Of a stretch of DNA of 64,000 nucleotides, positions 43,992 through 54,645 are shown piece after piece. Location: NCBI RefSeq assembly GCF_020283565.1, contig NC_060063.1, positions 35,736,635 to 35,800,634 on the forward strand. Reading direction: 5' to 3'. A model generated the notes under the pieces. The model saw only the letters and a program-made list of their open reading frames with translations, ran no database searches and had not been told where the DNA came from. This DNA is from Trifolium pratense. Taxonomy: Eukaryota; Streptophyta; Magnoliopsida; Fabales; Fabaceae. Positions within the stretch are counted from its first letter, which is position 1. Every line of letters begins with the position of its first letter. The position numbers were made by a program, and so were the translations under genes.

Positions 43992-44176
43992 GGGTCTTGC
44001 TAACGAGTGCCCCCGGGGCACTCTTTAAGCATTATATTTAAAGAAACTTTTTATTCAAAAAGTTAAACACTACAATTTCCAATGCGTTGACTTTACGCAT
44101 TCCGATAAAAATTCTATAAAAAGTTTACTATTTATGGGCTTAAAGAGTGCCCCGGGGGCACTATTTAGCATTTGCC
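43992..44176 (+). mobile_element. 185-bp MITE, Mutator type
   Basis: It is flanked by the 9-bp duplication TTAATAAAA (43983-43991 and 44177-44185). The inverted ends share AGTGCCCC-S-GGGGCACT, itself a near-perfect palindrome, then CTTTAAGC. The outermost 13-14 bases match poorly (GGGTCTTGCTAAC against GGCAAATGCTAAA). The paralogous site in DR2 near 51350 is empty with a single TTAATAAAA. Confidence 0.88.
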
Positions 44177-44241
44177 TTAATAAAAAAATGTTATCTTCAA
44201 ACACCATTACACCAACCACACCAGATTGTAGGGAATGGATT

Positions 44242-45282
44242 TGTTGGGTTTTTGTATATTGGCTACATTTTGCAAAAACATATTTTAGCCAAGTGTTGAG
44301 ACAAGTGTGCTGACCCCAAGTGTTGTGACAAATGTTGTGACACTTTGGAACAACACCTGACTCTGTTCTGCGCGCGCCAGCTGGATGTTTTTATTTTCTA
44401 CTCAATCTTTTGAAGATCTGTTTGAAGAATTATGTCAAGGTTTCTTACAGAAGAAGGCGCACGTGTTTAATGTGTTTCATGAGGCAGCTAAACCCTAGTT
44501 TTATTTTCCAAAAGAATTATATTTTTGGAAAATATATTTTTGCGGTTTCAAAAATATAACTATTATTTTCAAAAATATATCACTGCTGCCGCAATTCTAG
44601 AAGCCCTAATTTTGTCTTGAAGCCCAAGTCATTCTACTACTATAAATACGAAGGCAAGCATATGGTTTCAAGCATCTAAAATCGTGTTTTTACAAAGCGT
44701 GTGTTTTAGGGATTTTAGAGTGTTAATTGTGAGCCTTTCTTGTGTCTCATTGATACAAGCTTAGGACCTGAGTGTTATTGAGTTGTAAGTGTGAACTTCT
44801 CCTAAGCTTTGAAGTACGGAGATTGTTCTATTGTGTTGTGTGGTTTACTCGCAAGCTTTTAAGCAAGAGTGAATCCTAGTTTCTTAGGAGTGTGTCTCCA
44901 CCTGTTGTGTTTGTGAAATTGAATAGCAGCGCTGTCTGTGTTGCTAAGGTGGGAATTGGGACGGGGTCTCATATCTAGGAGTTCCTAGGTAGAAGGGTCA
45001 TTGGGTAGTGATTAAGTGAGAAGTTGTAAACGGGTGAGTTTAGCTTCGAAGTAATACTGCTGATAGTGGACTTCATTCCTGGATTGGTATCCCCCAGAGT
45101 AGGCTTTAGGCTGAACTGGGTTAACAACTCTTGTGTGTTATTTACTTTACTGTTTGTATTGTTTTATGTTATTTGCTCTGTTTATAGACAAGTGTTGGCG
45201 CACCAGTAACAACATATGTCTACAACAGACAAGTGTTGCTACACCTTGAGCAACACCTGTCCACTGTGTGCCAGGAATTTCA
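44242..45282 (+). repeat. Solo LTR of a Sirevirus-like element
   Basis: It runs from TGTTGGGTTTTTG to GGAATTTCA, 1041 bp, with a perfect target duplication GGATT (44237-44241 and 45283-45287) and no internal region. It is related to the LTR of element E in opposite orientation (58597-59770). It has a TATAAATA box at 44641-44648 and repeats of ACAAGTGTTG near both ends. Confidence 0.92.
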
Positions 45283-45384
45283 GGATTGTCTCCCGTGGAG
45301 GCAAAACTGGAGAGAATAATGTGACTTAATCACAGCCATTCATTTCTTAAAGTGAAAAATCCATGGATAAAATTAAAACACAAA

Positions 45385-45708
45385 AATAACTTGTCGTTTT
45401 GGCTCTTTCCTTTCCCTCTTTTCTTTCCCTCCCTTTTCACTTTTCACGTTGAAACCCTTTATCTTCTTCAATAACAACAATCAACTCGGTGACACCATCT
45501 TCCTCCTGTGCTGACTATTTGACATCATCATTACAAGCTAGTTGGTTGACCTCGCCGTTGGCTCCGTTTATCGTTATCGTGTCCTCTAGTTTATTGGATA
45601 ACGTCGTTGTTGTCGTCTTCGCCGTTGCCGTCGTCTCCGACACGATTGGTTAATGTTAGTCTCTCTGTTACGACATCCATTCATTGTCTCTGTTATTCCA
45701 TTTCTAGG
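45385..45708 (+). promoter_or_regulatory. 5' region of the MULE transposase gene
   Basis: Pyrimidine-rich leader-like DNA (CTCTTTCCTTTCCCTC) followed by a run of CGTYGTYG-type trinucleotides near 45540-45650. I see no clear TATA box. It presumably holds the promoter and 5' UTR. Confidence 0.35.
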
Positions 45709-48625
45709 ATGAATATTGAGTCGTCTATCCATCGTCCATGGTTGGAAGAACAATTTCAAGCTAACAGGTAAAAACTTGTTTATGTATAATGAACTTGGTT
45801 ACATTAGTTTGGTGATAGTAGACTTGGTAATAGTACTGAAATTATTCTAGTTACTTAGTTAATAATGAACTTGTTTTATAGTATTGATTTTAATTAGTTC
45901 TTTCCATTTCAATTAATTAGGTTGCCAATGGATTCTGTGGTTCCACAAGAAACCATGTCTATGGATAACGAACTTGAGTGGCAACCTCAATTAGGTAAAC
46001 TATTCAATACTTGGGAAGAGGCATGGGAATTTTGGAAGGATTATGGGGGAAAAATTGGATTTAATGTTCGAAGGCAATATTTTAATCCAGACAAACATGG
46101 AATGGTTTTGTCTGCAAGATATGTGTGTAGTAAAGAAGGTGTTCGTAAGCCAGATAAAAGAGATCGCTTAACAAGTAATCGTCGATTTCAAACAAGAACT
46201 GGATGCCCTGTTAAGATGGGAATTAAATACTTGAAAGATATTGCCAAGTATAAAATTCATGATTTTTTTGATAAGCATAATCATGAGTTGCACCTTCCTG
46301 AGACGACTCACATGCTTGCATCTCAACGTAATTTATCTAAAATTCAAGCTCATGAGATAGACTTGGAAGATGATGCAGGAATCAAGCAAAGGGCTTTATT
46401 TGAGCTAATGAGCAGGCAAGTTGGTGGCAGAGAGAACCTTGGTTACACACGTGTGGATCAAAAGAATTATCTTCGCATCAAACGATTGAAAAACATGGCA
46501 TACGGGGAGGCTGGCAGTTTATTACAACACTTTCAACAAAAGTGTATAGAAAATCCATCATTTTACCATGGAATCCAATTAGACATTGATGAACAAATAA
46601 CAAATATTTTTTGGGCTGATGCGAGAATGATAATGGATTATGAATACTTTGGTGATGTAGTCACTCTTGACACTACATATAGTACTAACAATGCATATAG
46701 ACCATTGGCTATATTTGCAGGATTTAATCACTTTAGAGGAGTGGTCATTTTTGGTGCTGCGCTTCTTTATGATGAAACTGCAGAATCATTTGAATGGTTG
46801 TTTAGGGAGTTTTTGAAGGCTCGTAAAAGTAAGAAGCCTCAAACTGTTTTCACGGATCAGGACCACGCAATGGCTAAAGCTTTACGTGAGGTAATGCCTG
46901 AAACATACCATGGTTTATGTACTTGGCATTTGATGCAAAATGTCTTAAAACATCTTGGTCATTTGATGAAGAATGGTTCTAATTTGTTGAGAGACATTAA
47001 GTTTTGTATGTACAAATATCTAGAAGCAGCTGATTTTGAAAGAGCATGGGATAAAATGGTTGATGATTATAAACTTGATGTAATTGACTGGACATCAAGT
47101 TTGTATAAAATAAAAGAGAAGTGGGCTAAATGCTACATGAAAAATGCTATGAGTATTGGCATGCGAAGCACACAACTCAGTGAAAGCTTCAATGCAGACT
47201 TGAAAACTTGTTTGAACCTAGACTTGGACATCATCCAGTTTTTCAAACACTTTGATAGAGTGGTCAATGATAAAAGATATAATGAGTTGCAATGTGAATT
47301 TGAATCTAGGCAAAAATTACCAAGGTTGAAAATGGAGTATTCACCTTTATTGCAACAAGCTGCACACACATATACATTACAATTGTTTGATCTTTTTCAA
47401 AAAGAATATGACAAATACTCTGCAGCTTATATAAAAGAAAGAAAAGAAGGTGAAATTACTCTGGAATTCTTGATTGGTATGTGTAATGAGGATGAAGAGT
47501 TTAAGGTTTTGTTTGGTCCTTCCGCTGGCACAATTTCATGTAGTTGTAGAAAGTTTGAGACTTTTGGCATTTTGTGTTGTCATGCAATCAAGGTTCTTGA
47601 CGTGAATGATATCAAGTCAATACTTAATCAATATATTTTGAAAAGGTGGACAAGGGAAGCAAAGATTGGATGTGTGAAAGATACACATGGAAGAAATGTC
47701 CAGGAAGATGTTAACCTTGATAGTGCACAATGGTATAGAGAGGTTTGTCCTAAGTTAGTGAGAATAGCTACAAGTGCATCTGATTGTAAGGAAGCACGTA
47801 TCTTTGTGGAAAACGCTATAAGGGAGTTGAGTAAGCAAGTTTACGATATTTGTGGCAAGAATTTGGAATTGGTAAACGACGAGGCTGATGCTAGTCCTAC
47901 TTTATGTGTCCCAAATACCAATCAGCAAAATCTACAAGGCAAAGGCTTAAAAAGAAGGACTGGTGTGAAAATTTTTAGAAAGCGTCCAAAGAGTCGTATT
48001 GAAAGGCAATCAAAGAAGAAAAGAGGGGGTCAAATGTCCAATACTTCACAAAATAGGGGGAAGGTAAATTTATTTGCAACATGTATGCTTTTAATGTGTT
48101 ATACTTATATTTAGCAATTTGTGATTTAATTTCTCAAGTTAAATTGTTTTGACATAGGAAAACGTTGATTCAAATGGCATGTTTGGTGTGTCAAGTTCAC
48201 AACCCCTTTAGTTTGTTTCAAATATTCATGCTTATGGAGGGAATGTAAGTGTATTTGCAACAAGTATGTTTTTAATATGTTATACTTTTATTAAGCAATT
48301 GGTGACTTAATTTCTCAAGTTAAATTGTTTTGACATAGGAAAAAGTTGTTTCAAACGGCATGTTTGGTGTGTCAAGTTCACAACCCCTTCAATTTGTTTC
48401 AAACTCTCATGGTTTTACTACATTATTAATGGTAAGTTTTCCTTTTTCATTGTTGTACTTTAACATTATATCATTTTTAGAATAATTTTAATCGTTGTTT
48501 ATATTTTGTCAATGATACAGGAACCACAAAATGATTCTTATCTTCTTCATCCATTAAGTGTTGACTTTCACCAAGTTTCAAATCACATGTCAGAATGGCT
48601 TCCTCAACCACATCGAGAGAGTTGA
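45709..48625 (+). CDS. FAR1/FHY3-family MULE transposase, spliced
   Basis: Predicted exons: 45709-45767 (ATG of MNIESSIHRPWLEEQ), 45921-48063, then 48339-48431 and 48521-48625 (TGA). All borders are GT-AG and in phase, giving about 799 aa. Domains in order: FAR1 zinc-finger DNA-binding domain (ARYVCSKEG, RTGCPVKMG, KHNHELH); MULE transposase core (VVTLDTTYSTNN, AIFAGFNHFRG, TVFTDQDHAMAKAL, CTWHLMQNV); SWIM zinc finger (CSCRKFETFGILCCHAIKVL); and a basic nuclear-type tail (RKRPKSR, KKKRGG). An optional exon at 48158-48244 would insert a stop after 17 codons (about 751 aa). It sits between MULE inverted repeats, so it is more likely a transposase than a domesticated light-signalling factor. Confidence 0.85.
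48064..48431 (+). repeat. Tandem duplication of an intron-exon unit in the FAR1 gene
   Basis: 48064-48244 and 48245-48431 are about 85% alike by eye. Each has a GTAARTKTATTTGCAAC intron start, a TTTTGACATAG acceptor and an exon starting GAAAA-GTTG and encoding SNGMFGVSSSQPL. The first copy then has TAG (48209-48211) where the second has CAA. Confidence 0.85.
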
Positions 48626-49509
48626 TCACAACCCCTACATAATTTGAGTTTTTGAAGCAGAGTATTGTGTATTTGGGTCTGCTTGCATGATTCACTAGTG
48701 TATTTGGCTTTTTGTTAGTGGATTGGTCTGTGATTTGTCTATATTTTGTACATCACTAGTGTGTATTTAGTGGAACTTGTCAAACTTTTGTCTATCTTGA
48801 AGTTGTACCAACACTTTTATTTTGAATGTTTCATATGCAAGAAGTGTTGACAAGCAGATAAATGTAGAGTTTCCATTGATCAAAACTTCAAAGTACAAGA
48901 TCTTAAAGATCAAATGTTACAACAAAGAACTATAATTTTACATTGATGTACAAACAATCTATTACAAGTTGATAACCATCCCTCTTTTACAAATGTTACT
49001 CTTTCACACCATTGCTTTTTTACAATCTCTATTTTGCAATTGTCACTGAATTTGAAAATAAACTGATGATAATAAGAATCTTCAAGTGGGAGAAGAAAGA
49101 GGGAAAAATAGAGAAGGGGTTGTCACACTACTCCACGTCACTTCCCCGTCGGTGACGATGTTCTGCTTGCGGCAGCACACTACTCCACCACTTGACTTCC
49201 CCACCCACCACGTTCTGTGTCGGCCACGACCAGGACAGCGGCTGCTGTTGCTTCAAACGCAACTAACCCCACACCGTCGCGAATCACGTTCTCACACAGG
49301 CCGCCATGAATTGCGTTCATCCACTGGTCGTTTCATAATTAACAAGAGAGGTGTAGAAATTTGAGTTTTGGAGTTGCAGATTTTGTGATAGGTTGAAATG
49401 GGTTTGTAATTTTGTAATTTTTTGACTAGAAATTTGAGTTTTGGAGTTGCAGAGAACTAAGGTTGAAATGAGTTTTGAAGGGGAGAAGTCAGAAAAGGAC
49501 AAGTTGTTT
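48626..49509 (+). other. 3' part of the MULE, non-coding
   Basis: Presumed 3' UTR and subterminal sequence. A 28-bp stretch starting TAGAAATTTGAGTTTTGGAG occurs twice (about 49354 and 49425). A Pro/Arg-rich chance ORF near 49086-49364 has no recognisable domain. Confidence 0.4.
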
Positions 49510-49598
49510 GTGTGTTTTAATTTTATCCATGGATTTTTCACTTTAAGAAATGAATGGCTGTGATTAAGTCACATTATTCTCTCCAGTTTTGTCTCCGG

Positions 49599-51396
49599 TT
49601 TAAATATTTTATTCTTATTCTAAATAATTAATTTTTTTGCATTAGATGAGATATGTTTTGATATTTTAATCGATCATTTTATAAAAATAATTGAAATGTA
49701 AGGACCAAGGGGTACAAATTTGTTCTGGTGAACACTCAAAGGGGGTTGTACTTTTGATATTGGATTAAATAAATTACATAGCTTAGACTCAAAATAGGTC
49801 CATATGCCTGTTTTTTGTAGAAAAAAATGGAATCTCCTTTTACAATGAATGATGGATGCTATTTATAGAGTCTCCTTCCTTCTTCTCCAAGCTCCATTAC
49901 CCTGTTTTTCGGCCACCTCCTTCTTCCTCCGTGAATAGCGCTGCTAGGGGTGGTTATTCTCCTCCTTACCATCCATTCCGATGGATCATGGGGGGTGGTT
50001 GTTATCCTCTTCCTCAAGAGTCATTGGAGTGGGAGATCATGGAGGAGATATTTTTCCTCGTTTGGCGCCATGACTTTTAGCTATTGGCGCCTTCACGATT
50101 TGTCCCGCCTTACCTTATTAAAAATTGTGGGCTTGATCATTATTGGGCCACTTCTTATTGGGCCTATGCCAAATTTTCCTATCCACACCCGGTCCAAAAT
50201 TGTTTCCTTATTACACGAGCTTAATTTAGTTCTTCCCAGTTCACACCATAAGAAATTACTCTCTTTTCTAAGATCAAATCTTTCTTAAAAATTTGATTGA
50301 ACTTTTAAAGATAATTAAGTCGTGGGACATAAGATTATAGTCTCAATTGCTTTACTTTTTACACGGGCTTAATTTAGTTCTCCACACCGTAACAAATTAC
50401 ACTCTTCTATTAGATGAAATCTTTTTTGATATTGTAATTAAGCTTTTTACAAAAATAATTAAGATGTGAGGCCTAAGGATATGGTCTCATTTGTTTAACT
50501 TTTTACACGAACTTTATTTAGTTCTTCACACCGTAAGAAATTACTCTTTTTTATCGGATCAAATCTTAATTGAGATTTTAATTGAACTTTTTACAAAAAA
50601 TAATTAAGATGTTAGACTTAAAAATATGGTCTCAATTGTTTTACTTTTTACACGAACTTTATTTATTTTCACCGTAAGAGATCACCATCTTCCGATTGAC
50701 CAAATCTCTTTTAAAATTTTAATTGGACATTTTACACTGGCTTGATTTTATTGAAACTTTAATTGAAACTTTTTTACATTCATTTTACAATGAACTTAAA
50801 AAGCAAAACTTCTCTTATATGTAGACTAGAGGGAGTAAGATACAAGGTTTAAAGTTAGATGATCTTGCTGAGTTCTTCACCCATAAGAGATTACCCATTA
50901 ACAAACCCCTCTTGATAAATTAATTGAATTTTTCATCCCAAAAAAAAAACATATATGTGTTTATTAAAATCTAAAATTATTATTTCTAACAAATAAAGTT
51001 TAAAATTATTATATTTTTATGAATGCAAGCTAAACTTCAATTTTCACTTCTAAAATTTTAATTATTTCCAAAATAGAATTAGGTGTTTATAAGACAAGCA
51101 TTTTTAAAATTTATTAAAAAAAAAAAAAGAGACGGCAAGGATGTCCATACTAGTAAAAAAAATAATTCACTGTGTTTTTATGCTTAACTATTTTTTATTT
51201 AATTATTTTTTCTTTTGCATAAAAAAAATAAAAATTTAAGAACTCTAAAGATCTTCATCTTCTCCTCTTTCCATCTCATGTTCAACCTGTTAAAATCTGG
51301 GTTTTCAGAAAAATCTGTCTTTATTTTATTTTCCCATTTCTCTTCAAAAAATTAATAAAAAAATGTTATCTTCAAACACCATTACACCAACCACAC
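49599..51396 (+). repeat. Long direct repeat DR2
   Basis: The second copy of DR1 without the MITE and with small indels, for example a missing AAAAAAAAAAGGTTAGATGATCTTG piece-level duplication near 50870 and an extra AATTGAAACTTT near 50760. It begins two bases after the MULE right terminus. Confidence 0.9.
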
Positions 51397-51610
51397 AAAA
51401 GTTGTTTTTATCATTTCTCACTACATTGTACAATACCTAGGGAAAAACTTCTGTTGGAAATTAGTTTCCATATTTCAAACAACCGCCTCAAAAATTGAAA
51501 CCTAAATGATCAAATAGAATTACGAACGAAAATGATGAATTAGTAATCTGTCCCTTTTTTTTTTTTATTGGATCTATAACCTATATCGTCTTTTTTACTA
51601 AATCAATAAC

Positions 51611-52063
51611 CTATATCGTTGGTAAATTCGATCTGATAGAAAGTTTTTTTACCCTTTTCTTCAAGATGCAAGAGATCCATGTATTTAGAAGAGTTAGATC
51701 ATAAGTGTTAGTGATGACAAGAGAAAAACTTTGCATACTGTAATTTTGAGTAAAGAGAGGTGTCTTGTAGACAAAGTTTATGAAGTCTTTTTTTGCAACA
51801 GATTTATTACTCTTCGATGAGTAAAACAACCTATCATCTAAGTTCACCTTTGGGATCAATGTCCAGCTTTGTATCCATCTTTTGGATAACACACTTGTAC
51901 GAACAAGAACAACGTCTTTCGTCGGGACAAAAGAGAGAATGTGACCTATAATTGTATCAGGTAGCTTGCTTATTATATCATCATCTTTGTCATTTTGCTT
52001 CTTATGAGTTGAACCAAGAGACTCCATGTGTATAACAGTTTCCCTAGAACTAGTGTTCTGCAT
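51611..52063 (-). pseudogene. F-box gene, 5' fragment
   Basis: From the ATG (MQNTSSRETVIHMESLG) it encodes a typical plant F-box: DIISKLPDTIIGHILSFVPTKDVVLVRTSVLSKRW, with a two-residue insertion (VL) in the usual DVVRTSVLSKRW. The start of an LRR/FBD-type protein (VKKLSI) follows. F-box proteins pair SCF ubiquitin ligases with targets. The frame stops after 150 residues where family members run to 350-450, and the remainder is missing. A duplicated AACCTATATCGT (51576 and 51608) marks the break about 200 bp from DR2. Probably a dead gene. Confidence 0.75.
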
Positions 52064-53430
52064 TTTCAAGCAAGACCAATATCAATATCAATATTAATAT
52101 GCATAGCATAGAATGTTAATGCATAACAATTTTCCTATAAATTTATTTTTCTATATTTTCAAACAATGCAAAGGGCTATTGCTTGGTATCATGCACAAGT
52201 GAAGCATGTGAGTAATTTCAACTTTTGAATTTATCTATTTATAGTGTGAACCTTCTCTATCGGAGCTTTACCGTCAGAACCGGTAATCATAAATCCTCCA
52301 CCAAACACAGAAATCACATGTTTCAGTTGAAGAGGAATCATAATCGATTGTCTTTGAATTTTGAGTCAAACAAACTCAACCTCACAAAATCGATTTGTAA
52401 CTCACTTATAAACATATCTACAGAAACCTAATAACAAAAAGGTGAAGATTCAAATCATCTCTGAGACAAAACAATATAATCATGTATAGCATCTATTTCT
52501 TAAATGAATAAAAAAAAAAAAAAGTATGATACTCAAACCTTTGTGAAAGAAGATGAGGCAAGTTGATTTTTTTTGTTTCAGCTTTCTGATAATCTTCTTC
52601 TCCGTTACCATTTCTTCATTGATTATCTTCAACTCAAGTAATGTTTTCGTTCAGCTTTAGTATTTTGGCAAAGCTTAAAGAGTTGATATGACATTGATGT
52701 GAGGTAGCATGGAGACTTGCCCTGGCCTATGAGTCTACTATAGTAGGATAAATAAGACCGTCAACAATGGTCGTGGGATTAAACCATAATTTTTTCACTT
52801 TTCAATACTCTACATTATTTTCTCTATTTTTCACTAAAAAATTAAATTATTGTTCGACTTTTACTCCTATAATGATTTCTTTTATTTTGTTAGGTTTATA
52901 ATGAGCCGTGGATCGAACCCAGTACCTATAGCGTACCCCAAACCCATCACCACTTGACCAAACCTAGTGACTTTACTCCTAAGGGCACATGATAAGTAAC
53001 TCAATATAGAATAATCCATCTTAAAATTACAAGCACATTATATTTTTTCAACTTTTAAAAGTTAAATTATTGTGTTTTTTAATGGAATAATTCTTCTAAG
53101 TTCATTAGCATGTGCCCTTAGAACACACATTAACAAGATCATTTACTTTAAACCAAACATTCTCTCTTACAACTCACTTTCATATACCCCACATTTTTTA
53201 TTCTTTATTTATACTGCTTTCGTCCCTTTATGTTAGCACATCTGACTGATTTCACGTTTATTAAGAAAAGTTGGTAGTGTTTTATATGTAAAGATTACTA
53301 GATTGTCCTTTTATGTTTTAAAAGTAATTTTTTTTGTTTGCCTTTATGTACATTATGATTGAGTGTACAAATGGTTAAAAGTCCGAATTTTGGTTGCTCA
53401 AGGCTAAAGCAGCACGTTACTACCGTCGTA
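52064..53430. other. F-box upstream DNA and AT-rich intergenic sequence
   Basis: No gene is supported. A minus-strand tRNA-like head (about 52903-52972) has TTGGTCAAGTGGTGATGGG and GGGTTCGATCCA, like Pol III boxes A and B of a SINE, but its tail is unclear. Near 53216 CTGCTTTCGTCCCTTTATGT resembles one mariner-type MITE end without a partner. Confidence 0.35.
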
Positions 53431-53690
53431 CTTTCTTCGTCCCAAAATAAATGACATAATTTTAACTTAGGATATTATACATATGATATACTTTGACCTT
53501 ATTTTTATATTAATCTACACATGTAAATATAAGCATATGAGATGTTGTTTGATTTGTCTCGACGAGTATTTTTAAAATATACAATTTTTATAATTTTTAA
53601 TAATAAATAAATAAAGATATTAACGAACAAAGTCGTACATTAGCAAACGTGTAGCTGGTCAAACATGTCATTTTTTTGGGAGAGAGGGAG
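53431..53690 (+). mobile_element. Stowaway/mariner-type MITE (260 bp)
   Basis: TA duplications flank it (53429-53430 and 53691-53692). The left end CTTTCTTCGTCCCAAAATAA and the complement of the right end (CTCCCTCTCTCCCAAAAAAA) match imperfectly and both lead into ATGACA. AT-rich with no ORF. Confidence 0.75.
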
Positions 53691-53863
53691 TATTGTCTTT
53701 CATTGCAATCCTACAAAATCAAAAAGTAGTACCACAAAACTCTATGTTCAACTATTAATATTCTCAAATTTTTCCCACCAAATACTACTGTACTAGCGCC
53801 ACTTTTTTTTCTTCTTAAATGAACAAATAAAAAGACGTTCAAGTTCACCCACAAAACAACCAT

Positions 53864-54110
53864 ATGAATCCACCACTCATTGATTTGGATGTAAATATTC
53901 ATTTATCTTGTCCAAATGAAATTCCAGATCTCAACTTAACTTTCAATGTTAAAGATAACATACCTTCAAATAGTGAAATTCATGAAGAACAACAACCATT
54001 TGATTTTTATCCAATTGATTCAGAAACAAATGATGACTTTGAACAAGAATTTGAGCAACCAGACCAACATGTAGAATTTGTTGAATCTAAAAGAGGGTTG
54101 AACTCTAATG
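53864..54110 (+). CDS. Orphan first exon of an unknown acidic protein
   Basis: From ATG (MNPPLIDLDVNIHLSCPNE) 82 codons are open, rich in Asp, Glu, Asn and Gln (FEQEFEQPDQHVEF), up to a good donor AATG|GTATGT. The intron would contain the AT microsatellites and the hairpin MITE, and then the CACTA element begins. I found no following exon. It could be the start of a gene separated by these insertions or a chance ORF. Confidence 0.35.
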
Positions 54111-54127
54111 GTATGTCATATAGATTA

Positions 54128-54129
<2 letters not shown>

Positions 54130-54177
<48 letters not shown>
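54130..54177 (+). repeat. (AT)n microsatellite, left
   Basis: An uninterrupted AT repeat, followed by a short (GA) run. It flanks the hairpin MITE on the left. Confidence 0.95.
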
Positions 54178-54190
<13 letters not shown>

Positions 54191-54208
54191 TCAAGATCCG
54201 TTGACACC

Positions 54209-54563
54209 AACTAGTTTGACACCAAATGTTACACCTCTCAATAACGTTTTAACCGATATAAATTTTATAAAATCCACCGTTGGATTGAAAGTTTACATCA
54301 TATAGATCATTTGTGTAAAATTTCAGACAAATCCAAAATCATTTGATATGCTATTGAGACACATAAAGATTAACGGCATTTAAAAAAATACAAAAACCGT
54401 TAATTTTGATGTATCTCAATAACATATCAAATGATTTTGGATTTATTTGAAATTTTACACAAATGATCTATATGATGTAAACTTTCAATCCAACGGTGGA
54501 TTTTATAAAATTTATATCGATTAAAACGTTATTGAGAGGTGTAACATTTGGTGTCAAACTAGT

Positions 54564-54564
<1 letters not shown>
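54209..54564 (+). mobile_element. Long-hairpin MITE (~356 bp)
   Basis: Arms of about 170-180 bp are near-perfect inverted copies, starting AACTAGTTTGACACCAAATG, with a loop around 54376-54395 of A-rich sequence. Only scattered mismatches are seen. It lies between two (AT)n tracts, so its TA-type target duplication cannot be separated from the microsatellite. Confidence 0.88.

Positions 54565-54565
<1 letters not shown>

Positions 54566-54610
<45 letters not shown>
54566..54610 (+). repeat. (AT)n microsatellite, right
   Basis: An AT repeat just right of the hairpin MITE, of similar length to the left one. Confidence 0.95.
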
Positions 54611-54618
<8 letters not shown>

Positions 54619-54645
54619 TTTGACCATAATATTTATTTTCATTTA

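Larger units (their letters stand above)
42216..44221 (+). repeat. Long direct repeat DR1
   Basis: About 1.8 kb matching DR2 (49599-51396) nearly base for base, from TTTAAATATTTTATTC to ACCAACCACAC, with a 185-bp MITE inserted only here. The ends lack TG/CA and the repeat lacks PBS or PPT neighbours, so I do not call it an LTR. It contains GGGCC-rich promoter-like sequence with GCTATTTATAGAG near 42475 and a tandem array. Two chance ORFs (about 42473-42905) occur identically in DR2. Confidence 0.9.
45297..49596 (+). mobile_element. Mutator-like element with a FAR1-type transposase (4.3 kb)
   Basis: Inverted repeats of about 88 bp bound it. The left one (45297-45384) starts GGAGGCAAAACTGGAGAG; the right one (49510-49596) is its complement, with A for G at the fifth position. 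Inside is one spliced FAR1/MULE transposase gene with an open frame. I could not find a matching 8-11 bp target duplication: the left flank ends GTCTCCCGT and the right flank starts GGTTTAAAT. The right terminus abuts DR2 after two bases. An intact gene plus long ends suggest recent autonomy. Confidence 0.8.

Noticed and set aside
49086..49364. A second gene in the MULE (92-codon Pro/Arg-rich ORF)
   Set aside because: No domain, no conserved start context, and it lies in subterminal sequence.
42216..51396. DR1 and DR2 as a pair of LTRs of one element
   Set aside because: No TG/CA termini, no primer binding site after DR1, no polypurine tract before DR2, and a MULE plus a solo LTR fill the space.
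52903..52972. A tRNA gene on the minus strand
   Set aside because: Box A and box B resemble tRNA promoters but no cloverleaf can be formed. At most a SINE head.
54007..54305. ORFs encoding runs of Ile-Tyr
   Set aside because: Translation of the (AT)n microsatellite.
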